Assembly: GCA_003001975.1 (NCBI GenBank)
Contig: PVUG01000024.1
Span: forward strand, 1 to 43,559
DNA: 43,559 nt
Direction of reading: 5' to 3'
Source of the DNA: Martelella mediterranea
GTDB taxonomy: Bacteria; Pseudomonadota; Alphaproteobacteria; Rhizobiales; Rhizobiaceae
The notes beneath the pieces are model-generated. The model worked only from the letters and a program-made list of their open reading frames with translations. It was not told the origin of the DNA and ran no database searches. Shown here in pieces: positions 7,525 through 15,607 of this stretch. A program made the translations under genes and the position numbers. How positions within the stretch are numbered: the stretch's first letter is position 1; each line of letters opens with the position of its first letter.

Positions 7525-8886
7525 ATGACCTACCGTATCCGGATCGAAGATCCGCTCAATGGCGCACGCGTGCGCGAACCGATTGTCTTCGCCGTCAACA
7601 CCGCCATCGACGCGCCGCTCCTTTGGGCCAAGACCGACGATGGCGAGAAAGTTCTCTGTCAGAGACTAAACCAGGGCTCCAACGCTCAGCAGACGCGCTT
7701 CGTCGCGACCGTCGACGTCAACCAGACGACAAGTCTGGAGCTGACGGAAGCCTGTGAAGCGCTGCCGGCCGATGTCGTGCCGGTGATCAGCGAAAAGCAA
7801 GGCCGCGAAACCGACTGCTTTGTCCGTCTCGACACCGGCGCCTTCGACCTCGAACTCTGCTCGGGCAAGGCAGAGGGGCTTGGTTCCTCGAAATGGGGCT
7901 TGCGGCACTTTCGGGCACTGAGTGACAACTTCGAGCTCTTGCCGTCTGGAAACAATGCCATCGGCGGTTTCTATGGCCCTTTCTTCACGCCGGAAAACGG
8001 CCTCATCAATCCGCCGGAACACACGATGGTCAAAATCGAGGTCATCGAAAAGGGACCGGTCATGCATCACTATCGCATGCATGGTGAGATCCCGGACGGG
8101 CTTCTCGACGAACTGAAGGGAAAGTCCTTCTCAATCGACTGGACATTCTACGCCGGAACGCCGTTCTTCGAGCGCCGCTATGACGTCACGCCGTTCCAGA
8201 CGGTGATCAATGGCCGATCGGTCACCAACAAGATCACGGTCGGCGATGAGTTCGAAGGCGGCAAGGGAAAGCTGGTCTTCGACCGCTTTGCCGCCTATGG
8301 CGGCACCCGCTACCGGGCGGGCGACCCCTATGCGGGGGAACTTGTCGATATGGTCGCGGATACGGTCAAGACCGTGACATCCGGCAGCGCCAAGCTTGAG
8401 GAATTCAGGGCAGAACTGGCGGATATGGAATCCGCCCACTGGGATCTTTACTGGCGGCTGTTCTGTGCCTGGGAAGGCGTCCTGGGCGAAGACGAGATCC
8501 GCAACAGACTGGCGAAAGTGCGCGCGTCAGCACATGTCAAAGCCGATCTCAACGACCGCGAATGGATCATCACGGATGAGCCTGTGGATGTCTCCGCCCT
8601 CGCCCACGAAACCATCTTTCCGGGACCTGCAAGCAAGACCGTCGAGTTCCACCAGGAAAGCGGTCGCGCGATGGTCTGGTGGACGTCGAAACCCTCCGGC
8701 GCCTTCCAGATTGTCCAGCGCAAACAGTCGGGCTGGGTCAACTGGGGTTCGAATGGCGAAAATGAATGCCCGGAACTGCCGGTCGGCGTCGACATCAAGA
8801 CCGCCTATGGTCCGTTCGCAGATCGCTGGATGCAGATCGCTGATCAGCTTGAAACCACATTGAACGTCAGTGTTGAAGCTCTTTAG
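7525..8886 (+). CDS. Unrecognised 453-residue protein of the sugar operon
   Basis: No family is recognised with confidence. The protein has no signal peptide or membrane segment, is rich in Trp, Tyr and Phe, and reads like an all-beta fold with alternating hydrophobic strands. Notable segments are GPFFTPENGLINPPEHTMVK (about residues 153-172), VIEKGPVMHHYRMHGEI, and a C-terminal half with WVNWGSNGENECPELPVG. The phrase I-E-V-I-E-K-G-P-V is reminiscent of beta-sandwich polysaccharide-lyase-like proteins, where similar text precedes a strand, but this is only a hint. It lies 74 bp after the permease gene on the same strand. No sugar kinase or dehydrogenase is present in the operon, so it is the only candidate enzyme for processing the imported substrate. 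A start at 7525 fits its position but lacks a strong ribosome site (GAAAGACCG). Confidence 0.7.
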   Translation: MTYRIRIEDPLNGARVREPIVFAVNTAIDAPLLWAKTDDGEKVLCQRLNQGSNAQQTRFVATVDVNQTTSLELTEACEALPADVVPVISEKQGRETDCFVRLDTGAFDLELCSGKAEGLGSSKWGLRHFRALSDNFELLPSGNNAIGGFYGPFFTPENGLINPPEHTMVKIEVIEKGPVMHHYRMHGEIPDGLLDELKGKSFSIDWTFYAGTPFFERRYDVTPFQTVINGRSVTNKITVGDEFEGGKGKLVFDRFAAYGGTRYRAGDPYAGELVDMVADTVKTVTSGSAKLEEFRAELADMESAHWDLYWRLFCAWEGVLGEDEIRNRLAKVRASAHVKADLNDREWIITDEPVDVSALAHETIFPGPASKTVEFHQESGRAMVWWTSKPSGAFQIVQRKQSGWVNWGSNGENECPELPVGVDIKTAYGPFADRWMQIADQLETTLNVSVEAL

Positions 8887-8943
8887 GCAAAGCCCGAGCC
8901 GATCTGCAGACAGCTGCCGATTGCGTCGGGAAGGGGGGACTCG

Positions 8944-9003
8944 ACCCGGTGCACCATAGAGAGGCTGATGAAGGAGATGGACCTCGAAGGCGGCGTTCGA
9001 TAA
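8944..9003 (+). pseudogene. IS3-family orfB N-terminal scrap
   Basis: The frame TRCTIERLMKEMDLEGGVR matches the conserved R-C-T-V-E-R-L-M segment near the start of IS3 OrfB transposases and stops at 9001-9003. Only about 20 codons survive. Confidence 0.5.
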
Positions 9004-9107
9004 AGCTCGAGGCCATTCGCAACCTCACGCGCTACATCGCCCGCGAAGTCTTCGGCATCATCATGCGGCGCTACAAACAGATCAACTAGACTCAAATCGC
9101 CGCTTGA
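8998..9107 (+). pseudogene. IS110-family transposase C-terminal scrap
   Basis: Translation gives IKLEAIRNLTRYIAREVFGI and continues through an in-frame TAG (9087-9089) to a TQIAA tail ending at 9107. The L-x-R-Y-x-A-R-E-V-F motif is the usual C-terminus of IS110 transposases. The fragment separates two IS3 orfB pieces, which suggests nested insertion followed by deletion. Confidence 0.5.
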
Positions 9108-9117
9108 CACTTCGAAG

Positions 9118-9420
9118 GGCGTCCAAGGGTCGCAGTTAAACTCTATCAACTTTACGGCGGTGCTGAAGAAGGCCGAAATCGCCATCTCGATGGACGGCAA
9201 GAGTTCTTGGCGGGATAACGCCTTCGTCGAGCTGCTCTGGCGGTCGATTAAATGCGAGGAGGTCTATCTCCACGCCTACAAAACCGTGTCCGAGGCCCGC
9301 GCTGGCATCAGTCGTTATCTGAACTTCTACAATACCCGACGACCACATTCATACCTTGGCTGGCAGACGCCGGCTCAGGCTTACTTCAACGCGCTGACGC
9401 CGATGATGGTGGTAGCATGA
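9118..9420 (+). pseudogene. IS3-family orfB C-terminal fragment
   Basis: The frame reads Q-G-S-Q, then NFTAVLKKAEIAISMDGKSS, WRDNAFVELLWRSIKCEEVY and finally YNTRRPHSYLGWQTPAQAYF before a stop at 9418-9420. This is the last third of the rve/DDE domain of IS3 OrfB, including the catalytic glutamate region (F-V-E) and the R-R-P-H-S motif. There is no own start codon; the 5' part is replaced by IS110 sequence. It is inactive. Confidence 0.75.
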
Positions 9421-9482
9421 TTGAGGCGGAAATCCACTTAACGAAACGCCCAAAACTGTTCAGACAAACCAAGCCACCTCTC
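9365..9482 (+). repeat. IS3 right-end sequence, copy 1 (second copy at 32449-32566)
   Basis: About 118 bp covering the end of orfB and the following non-coding element end (CGGAAATCCACTTA, then CAAACCAAGCCA) recur at 32449-32566 in the same orientation with scattered substitutions. The proposed right end of the element lies near 9482. Confidence 0.7.
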
Positions 9483-9522
9483 TCGCGCTCGGCACTGTAG
9501 AGAAATACCTTGATCACAAATG

Positions 9523-10284
9523 CTAGATACTACGTTCAATCTTGCGGGCGGCGTCCCTCAGCAGGTAACGGTAGCGGTCAATGTCGGCCTGTTCCGTGCG
9601 GAAGCTCGGCGCGACGATGTTCAGGCAGGCAAGCGCTGTTCCGTCGAAACCGCAAACCGGAACGGATATCGCGACCAGTTGGTCGCTGACTTCCCCGTGA
9701 CTGACGCAATAGCCATTTGCCCGGATTTTCCTGAGCTCCTGAAACAGCCTTTCCTTCTTGGTGATCGTGTTTGCGGTAAAGCGCGTAAAGCTCTCCGGCA
9801 ACAGCGAATCCCAGCTTTCTTCGGGCAGAAACGCCAGGATTGTCTTGCTTGAGCCGGCATAGAGCGGCCTTCGCTTGCCGATATGGGCATGGACCCTGAG
9901 ATCGCGCGATGGCTCAGCCTTGGCAATGCACAGCGTCTCGGCATTGAGCCGGATACGCAGCTGCACGGTTTCATTGGCCTTGAGCGCAAGCTGGTCGAGC
10001 ACAGGCTCCGCGCGTTTTACAAGGTCGACCTGGGTCGAGGCAGCGCTGCCCAGCACCAGCATGGCCGTGCCGAGCCGATAGCCGCCTTTTTCCGACTTCT
10101 GAAGCAAACTGCGCCGTTCCATTGTCCGTAACGATCGCAATATTCGAGGTTTACTTTCTCCCAGTCTTCGCGCGGTCTCGCTCAGGGTGATATCGGCCGA
10201 TCCGGCAATTTCGATCAGGATCGAAATTGCCAGGTCAACTGACTGTATATAATCACTATTATTGATATTTTCCGCTCTCTCCAA
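9523..10284 (-). CDS. IclR-family regulator, operon A
   Basis: The product has 253 residues. An N-terminal winged helix-turn-helix (SVDLAISILIEIAGSADITL, then TARRLGESKPRILRSLRTME, about residues 14-55) is followed by the IclR effector domain with RPLYAGSSKTILAFL and NGYCVSHGEVSDQLVAISVP, both hallmark segments. The start is a TTG at 10284, chosen because GGCGGAG lies about 8 bp upstream and no in-frame ATG exists before the HTH. It is transcribed divergently from the peptide transporter operon beginning at 10478, the usual arrangement for a regulator responding to the transported or degraded compound. It is clearly paralogous to the IclR gene at 18652-19452. Confidence 0.92.
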   Translation of the reverse strand: MERAENINNSDYIQSVDLAISILIEIAGSADITLSETARRLGESKPRILRSLRTMERRSLLQKSEKGGYRLGTAMLVLGSAASTQVDLVKRAEPVLDQLALKANETVQLRIRLNAETLCIAKAEPSRDLRVHAHIGKRRPLYAGSSKTILAFLPEESWDSLLPESFTRFTANTITKKERLFQELRKIRANGYCVSHGEVSDQLVAISVPVCGFDGTALACLNIVAPSFRTEQADIDRYRYLLRDAARKIERSI

Positions 10285-10330
10285 AATGTTCTCCGCCCAT
10301 TCGCTCGAGGTTCCAGAAACTGCAGCCTAT

Positions 10331-10396
10331 GTCGTTACGTTAGGCGTTACAATGAAAAAATTGTCTTGACTTTGCATAATTTGCCACAAGAAAATT
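10331..10396 (+). promoter_or_regulatory. Possible control region between IclR and operon A
   Basis: CGTTAC occurs twice (10333-10338 and 10345-10350), 12 bp apart, on one face of the helix. A TTGACT (10366-10371) may be a -35 box, but the -10 (AAAATT, 10391-10396) is poor, consistent with an activated promoter. The assignment is tentative. Confidence 0.3.
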
Positions 10397-10477
10397 ACCT
10401 CACATTCGCCGCCAAAGATGCCGCTCGCGGATCGCAAAAACCAAGAGCGAATGGGCAACAACAAAGAGGAGAACACA

Positions 10478-12067
10478 ATGACCCTGCGCCTTACCCGACG
10501 CGCGCTCCACAAATCCGTTCTGGCCATGGCGTTTGCTGCGGCCCTGCCCCTCGGCGCTCACGCCCAGGAGAACGGATTGCTGGTACTCGGCATGTCGACG
10601 ACGCCGACGACGCTCGATCCGCACGAAGACAGCAGCGCCCCCAACAACGCGATGTCGCGCCATATCTTCGACAGCCTGATCAATCGCGGCGGGGCGGCGG
10701 AAAACATGCCGCAACTAGCGACGAGCTGGAGGGTGATCGACCCGACACACTGGGAATTCAAGCTGCGCGAAGGCGTGACCTTCCATGACGGTTCCGATTT
10801 CGACGCCGAAGACGTTACCGCCTCTCTGCTTCGCGCCCGCGACAAGCCGAGCCAGAGCTTCGCATCCTATACCCGCACCATCAAGGACGTGACGGCCACC
10901 GATCCGCTGACGATCGTGGTCGAGACCACCGTTCCCGATCCGATGATCCTCAATTCCCTGAGCCGCATCAGGATCATCAGTTCCGACTACGCCGACGCAA
11001 GCGTCGAGGATTTCGACAATGGCACGGCAGCAGTCGGGACCGGCCCATTCAAGTTTGCCGGCTACACGCCAGGCGACCGTCTCGAACTCGTTCGCAATGA
11101 CGAATACTTCGAGGAGCCTGCCGACTGGTCAAAGGTGACCCTGCGCTTCGTGCCTGATGACGGCGCCCGCCTCGCCGGCCTGCTTTCCGGCGACATTGAC
11201 CTGATCGAGACCCTGCCCGGCGAAGGCGCAGACCGCGTCGAAAGCAATGATAATCTCGATATCATCCGCGGCCAGTCCACCCGTCTCGTCTATCTCGGCA
11301 CGGACCAGGAAAGTGACGTGACGCCGTTTGCGACGGCGAAGGACGGTTCGCCCCTTTCGTCGAATCCGTTCAAGGATGAGCGCGTGCGCAAGGCGCTTCT
11401 GATGGCGATCAATCGAGAGGCGATCGTCGACCGCGTCATGCAGAAGAACGGAACCCGCGCCGACCAGTTCGTCGCTGAAGGCTATCTCGGCTATTCGGAC
11501 AAGGTCGAGCCGGTCAACTACGATCCGGAAGGCGCCAAGGCCCTTCTGGCGGAAGCCGGCTATCCCGACGGCTTCAAGCTGACAGTCCACGGTCCGTCCG
11601 GGCGCTATGTCGGTGACAGCGAGGTCCTGCAGGCCGTGGGCCAGATGTTCGCCCGCATCGGCGTTGACACCCAGGTCGAGGTCATGCCCTGGTCGATGTA
11701 TGCCGACCGTTATGCCGCGGGTGACTTCAGCCTTTTCCTTGCCTCATGGGGCGTAAACACCGGGGAGGTCTCCAATCCGGCAACCGCCCTGGTCGCAACG
11801 CGCGATGCCGAAAAGGGAACGGGACGCTACAATGGCGGCGGCGTCAGCGTTCCCGCACTCGATGCCCTGGTCGACGAAGCCAGCCGGACGCTTGACGAGA
11901 ATGAGCGCAGGCCGATCCTCGAGGAGGTTTCGGAGATCACGTTCAACGAATATCTGATCCTTCCGATGCATTTCGAAAATGTCGTGCTGGGCGCGTGCAA
12001 GGGGATCGAATACACGCCGCGCGGCGACAAATATACGCTCGCCTACGACGTGAAGTCCGACGAATAA
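10478..12067 (+). CDS. Peptide-type ABC transporter substrate-binding protein, operon A
   Basis: The product has 529 residues and belongs to SBP family 5 (DppA/OppA/GsiB group). A signal peptide MTLRLTRRALHKSVLAMAFA, with an R-R pair and cleavage after A-H-A-Q near residue 30, sends it to the periplasm. Family motifs include TTPTTLDPHEDSS, WEFKLREGVTFHDGSDFDAE, VGTGPFKF and YLGYSDKVEPVNYDPEGAKA. The ATG at 10478 follows AGAGGAG; upstream in-frame ATGs at 10418 and 10451 lack such a site. It delivers oligopeptides or related amide compounds to the permeases encoded from 14630. Between them lie two hydrolase genes, an unusual order that links uptake to cleavage. A paralogue is at 21440. Confidence 0.93.
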   Translation: MTLRLTRRALHKSVLAMAFAAALPLGAHAQENGLLVLGMSTTPTTLDPHEDSSAPNNAMSRHIFDSLINRGGAAENMPQLATSWRVIDPTHWEFKLREGVTFHDGSDFDAEDVTASLLRARDKPSQSFASYTRTIKDVTATDPLTIVVETTVPDPMILNSLSRIRIISSDYADASVEDFDNGTAAVGTGPFKFAGYTPGDRLELVRNDEYFEEPADWSKVTLRFVPDDGARLAGLLSGDIDLIETLPGEGADRVESNDNLDIIRGQSTRLVYLGTDQESDVTPFATAKDGSPLSSNPFKDERVRKALLMAINREAIVDRVMQKNGTRADQFVAEGYLGYSDKVEPVNYDPEGAKALLAEAGYPDGFKLTVHGPSGRYVGDSEVLQAVGQMFARIGVDTQVEVMPWSMYADRYAAGDFSLFLASWGVNTGEVSNPATALVATRDAEKGTGRYNGGGVSVPALDALVDEASRTLDENERRPILEEVSEITFNEYLILPMHFENVVLGACKGIEYTPRGDKYTLAYDVKSDE

Positions 12068-12085
12068 CCACCGCATTTGACGAAA

Positions 12086-12111
12086 GGCGGTCGCGACGCT
12101 CCGCGACCGCC
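12086..12111 (+). other. Intercistronic stem-loop after the binding-protein gene
   Basis: GGCGGTCGCG (12086-12095) and CGCGACCGCC (12102-12111) form a perfect 10-bp stem with a six-base loop, followed by GCAAATTTT. It could partly terminate transcription or protect the upstream message, raising binding-protein yield over the downstream genes. Confidence 0.6.
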
Positions 12112-12133
12112 GCAAATTTTCCGGAGAAAAAAC

Positions 12134-12988
12134 ATGAAAGAACTCGGTGACACCGCTGCGCGCGCGCGCGCGGCGGCGATCTACGACTATGGCGCGACCG
12201 CGATATTCGCGTCCCGTTTCGACCCCCGCCTGCACATGCTCCTCTATGTTCCGAAGGCTGCTGCACAAGGTCGCAAGCTCAACCTGATCGTCGCCGTCCA
12301 CGGTACGGGTCGCACCTCGGCGATCGAATTCCGCGACGGTTTCGCCGAATTCTGCGAGTATAACGATTGCGCCATCCTGTGTCCGATCTTCCCCATGAAC
12401 GTTCAGGGAGACAGCGCGCGTTCGGGCTACAAATACATCATCGAAGGCGACCTGCGCTATGATCTGGCGATCCTGTCCATGGTCGAGGAAATGGCCGGCA
12501 AATACGGCCAGGACTGGTCGCGGTTCGCCATGTTCGGCTTTTCCGGCGGCGGACACTTCACCCACCGCTTTGCCATTCTCCACCCCGAGAAGCTCTGGGC
12601 CGCCTCCATCGGCGCACCTGGTTCGGTGACGCTTCTCGATCCCGAACGAGACTGGTGGGTTGGAATCCGCAATGTCGAGGCCGTGTTCGGCAAGCCGTTC
12701 GACGTGGCGGCGCTGGCGCGGGTGCCTGTGCAGATGGTTGTCGGGGACGCCGACCTCGAGACCTGGGAAATCACCCACAAACCGGGTGGGCGTTATTACA
12801 TGGAAGGCGCGAACGACGCCGGAAAAACAAGGCCGGAACGGCTGAAATCACTGGCGAAATCATTCGAAAACGCCGGCGTCGACGTCACGCTCGACATCGT
12901 TCCGGGGATATCCCATGACCGGATGAAGGTCCTCGGCCACGTGAAAGGCTTTTTCAGGAACCAGCTTGAAAAGATCGAGGCCCAATGA
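12134..12988 (+). CDS. Alpha/beta-hydrolase, cytoplasmic, operon A
   Basis: The 284-residue protein has the alpha/beta-hydrolase layout: LIVAVHGTGR as the oxyanion-hole strand (about residue 51-60), nucleophile elbow GFSGGG with Ser137, a late acidic residue in VVGDADLE, and a catalytic-histidine candidate in the GISHD motif near residue 258. It resembles the esterase/PHB-depolymerase-like group rather than proline iminopeptidases. No signal peptide is visible, so it should act on imported substrate. The ATG at 12134 is preceded by CCGGAGAAAAAAC. Its stop overlaps the next gene's start (ATGA), indicating coupled translation with the gamma-glutamyltransferase-like enzyme. The natural substrate (ester, lactone or amide) is unknown. 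Confidence 0.85.
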   Translation: MKELGDTAARARAAAIYDYGATAIFASRFDPRLHMLLYVPKAAAQGRKLNLIVAVHGTGRTSAIEFRDGFAEFCEYNDCAILCPIFPMNVQGDSARSGYKYIIEGDLRYDLAILSMVEEMAGKYGQDWSRFAMFGFSGGGHFTHRFAILHPEKLWAASIGAPGSVTLLDPERDWWVGIRNVEAVFGKPFDVAALARVPVQMVVGDADLETWEITHKPGGRYYMEGANDAGKTRPERLKSLAKSFENAGVDVTLDIVPGISHDRMKVLGHVKGFFRNQLEKIEAQ

Positions 12989-14607
12989 GCAATGCAACGA
13001 TTTGCGCGCCGCAGCCCGAGGCCGTGGAAGCCGGCGCGCGCATTCTCGAACAAGGCGGCAACGCGGTTGATGCTGCGCTCGCCTGCGCCTTCACGCAAGG
13101 CGTCGTCGATCCTCAGATGGCAGGCATTGGCGGGTTCGGCTCCATGCATGTCTTCATGCCGGAACGCGGCATTCACGAGATTCTCGAATTTTACGCCCGT
13201 GCGCCGCTGGCCGCCACGCCGGACATGTGGGTCGACAAGGTCAGGGGCCAGAGCCGCGACGGCTTCGGCTATATCCTCGACGGCAACATCTCCGATATCG
13301 GCTATCACGCCGTCTGCACGCCCGGATCGCTGAAGGGATATGAAGAGGCGCTCAGGCGTTACGGCACGTTCGACTGGGCAGACCTGATCGCCCCGGCCAT
13401 CCGCTATGCGCGCGAGGGCTTCAATATCCGCAACCACATGCACTGGTACTGGACCAAAAACCAGTCTGGCGACGGTTTCGCCAATACGCTCGACAAGCTG
13501 AAGCTGACGGAGAGCGGACGAAAAATCTACTTTCACGGCGATGGCCGCCTGCGCGCGGTCGGCGAGCGTCTCGTCAACACCGATCTGGCCGATACGCTGG
13601 AGCTGATCGCCCGAAGCGGAGACGCCGATATCTTCTATCACGGCGAACTAGCGGAGCGAATCGCCGAGGATTTCGCCGCTCATGGCGGGCTGATCGGCAT
13701 GGATGACCTTGCCGCCTACACGCTTCAGAATGTTGCGCCTGCGTGGGGCAGCTATCGCGGACGGCGCATCGCCTCCTCTCCGCCGCCCGGTTCCGGGGTG
13801 TCGGTGATCGAGCTGTTGCAGATTCTCGAGCATTTCGACATCGCCGGCATGGATCATGCAGGCACGCCCCATGTCACGTTGCTGTTCGAAGCGATGAAAC
13901 GGATGACCCTCGACAAGGACACCTTCATGGGTGATCCGCAATATGTCGACGTCCCGGTCGACACGCTGCTTTCGCAAGAACGCGCAGCAATGCACGCGGC
14001 CTCCATCCGGGCAGGAGAGCGGGCCGATGTCAAGCGCCTGGATATGTCGCAGCGCGATACGACGCATGTTTCCGTCGTCGACAGCAAGGGCAATGCCGTG
14101 GCCATGACGCACACGCTCGGGAGCCCTTCCGGCGTCATCACCGACGGTCTCGGCTTCATGTACAACGGCACGATGAGCCGCTTCACGCCGTTCCCCGGAC
14201 ACCCCGGGTCGATCGCGCCGGGCAAGCGGCGCCCGAGTTCGGCTGCGCCGACAATCGTCTTCGAGGATGGCCGTGCGCGCATCGTCGTCGGGGCGCCGGG
14301 CGGCAGCTATATCGCGCCGACGGTGGCCCAGCTGATCATGAACATGATCGATTTCGACATGAGCGTTCTGGAAGCCGTCGTCGCTCCGCGCGTCGTCGGC
14401 GTGTCCAACACGATCGATATCTGCAACCGCATCCGCAGGTCGGTCGAAACAGACCTGATCGCCGACGGCTATGCGGTGGAGCGCTCGCCACAGGCCTACG
14501 CCTTCGCCGCCCTGCACGCAATCAGCGTCGGCCCGGATCAGGTATCGACAGGGGCGGCGGATCCGCAAAGGGACGGCATGTCGCTTTCGGTTCGCGTGCC
14601 GCAGTGA
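12985..14607 (+). CDS. Gamma-glutamyltransferase-family enzyme without signal peptide
   Basis: The product has 540 residues, an Ntn-hydrolase of the GGT family. The autocleavage/nucleophile motif DTTHVSVVD puts the catalytic Thr at 359, giving a large chain of about 358 and a small chain of about 182 residues. KRRPSSAAPTIV (the S-S pair) and GAPGGSYI are conserved. Unlike secreted GGTs there is no signal sequence. The arginine that binds the glutamate carboxylate in E. coli GGT (in the F-R-E-M-A-P motif) is replaced by Tyr70 (F-Y-A-R-A-P), and the Q-x-x-D segment binding the amino group appears replaced (YNGTMSRF). Similar changes occur in GGT-like acylases, so a different acyl group is likely cleaved. 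Start ATG overlaps the hydrolase stop. Confidence 0.88.
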   Translation: MSNATICAPQPEAVEAGARILEQGGNAVDAALACAFTQGVVDPQMAGIGGFGSMHVFMPERGIHEILEFYARAPLAATPDMWVDKVRGQSRDGFGYILDGNISDIGYHAVCTPGSLKGYEEALRRYGTFDWADLIAPAIRYAREGFNIRNHMHWYWTKNQSGDGFANTLDKLKLTESGRKIYFHGDGRLRAVGERLVNTDLADTLELIARSGDADIFYHGELAERIAEDFAAHGGLIGMDDLAAYTLQNVAPAWGSYRGRRIASSPPPGSGVSVIELLQILEHFDIAGMDHAGTPHVTLLFEAMKRMTLDKDTFMGDPQYVDVPVDTLLSQERAAMHAASIRAGERADVKRLDMSQRDTTHVSVVDSKGNAVAMTHTLGSPSGVITDGLGFMYNGTMSRFTPFPGHPGSIAPGKRRPSSAAPTIVFEDGRARIVVGAPGGSYIAPTVAQLIMNMIDFDMSVLEAVVAPRVVGVSNTIDICNRIRRSVETDLIADGYAVERSPQAYAFAALHAISVGPDQVSTGAADPQRDGMSLSVRVPQ

Positions 14608-14629
14608 GATCGGGAAGGAGGACCGGAAA

Positions 14630-15604
14630 ATGGCAACGTCGCTGATCCGAAGGCTGATACAGGCGCTGTTCGTCATCATCGCGATGACGATCATCGTCTT
14701 CATCGGCGTCAACGTCATCGGCAATCCGGTCGACATTCTGATCAATCCGGATGCAAACCAGGCCGAGCGGGCGCGCGTTATCGCCTTTTACGGGCTCGAC
14801 AAGCCTTTGTGGGAACAATACCTCCTGTTCCTGAGGGGGCTGATTCACGGTGATTTCGGCAACAGTTTCGTCTACGGACGACCGGCGTTGGCGATCATTC
14901 TCCAGCGCCTGCCGGCAACGCTGGAACTCGCCTTCAGCGCGCTGATCATCGCGATCGTCATCGGCATTCCACTCGGTCTTTATGCCGGGCTCTATCCGGA
15001 CCGGGCCTCCTCCCACTTCATCATGTCGGGCTCCATCCTCGGCTTTTCCCTGCCGACCTTCTGGGTCGGGCTGATGTTGATCATGCTGTTTTCGGTCGAT
15101 CTCGGCTGGCTGCCATCCAACGGGCGCGGCGAAACCGCCCCGCTCTTCGGAATCCAATGGTCGTTTCTGACCCTGGATGGTCTGAAGCATCTGATCCTGC
15201 CGGCCATCAATCTGGCACTGTTCAAGACCTCGATGGTCATGCGCCTGACGCGGGCGGGCGTTCAGGAAGTGCTGCCACAGGACTATGTCAAGTTCGCGCG
15301 CGCCAAGGGATTGCGCGAGCGCCGGATCGTGTTCGTCCATGTGCTGAAAAACCTGATGATACCGGTTGTCACCATCATCGGACTGGAATTCGGATCCCTG
15401 ATCGCCTTTTCGGTGGTCACCGAAAGCATTTTCGCCTGGCCCGGCATGGGAAGGCTGATCATCGAGAGCATCAACCTGCTCGACCGTCCGGTGATCGTCG
15501 CCTACCTGATGATGATGGTGCTCCTGTTCGTGACCATCAATTTCCTCACCGACATCTGTTACATGCTGCTCGATCCGCGCATCCGCCTCGACAAGAAAGG
15601 GTGA
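14630..15604 (+). CDS. Peptide ABC transporter permease, DppB type, operon A
   Basis: The product has 324 residues and about six membrane helices, with the DppB/OppB hallmarks IVFIGVNVIGNPVDILI near the N-terminus, the HGDFGNSFVYGRP segment, and the coupling motif QDYVKFARAKGLRERRIVFV that contacts the ATPases. The ATG at 14630 has GGGAAGGAGG upstream. It lies 22 bp after the GGT-like gene and 3 bp before the second permease gene. It is very similar along its whole length to the permease at 23138 (shared runs such as GSILGFSLPTFWVG), evidence for duplication of the transporter. Confidence 0.93.
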   Translation: MATSLIRRLIQALFVIIAMTIIVFIGVNVIGNPVDILINPDANQAERARVIAFYGLDKPLWEQYLLFLRGLIHGDFGNSFVYGRPALAIILQRLPATLELAFSALIIAIVIGIPLGLYAGLYPDRASSHFIMSGSILGFSLPTFWVGLMLIMLFSVDLGWLPSNGRGETAPLFGIQWSFLTLDGLKHLILPAINLALFKTSMVMRLTRAGVQEVLPQDYVKFARAKGLRERRIVFVHVLKNLMIPVVTIIGLEFGSLIAFSVVTESIFAWPGMGRLIIESINLLDRPVIVAYLMMMVLLFVTINFLTDICYMLLDPRIRLDKKG

Positions 15605-15607
15605 CCC

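Noticed and set aside
1978-9482. The IS3 orfA piece at 2043 and the orfB piece at 9118 as halves of one element split by the sugar operon
   Set aside because: The left end (TGACCTGCACCCC) and the right end near 9482 do not look like inverted repeats of each other, so they probably come from different IS3 elements.
10418-10477. Earlier ATG starts for the operon A binding protein
   Set aside because: They would add a polar leader before a proper signal peptide and lack a ribosome site, whereas ATG 10478 follows AGAGGAG.
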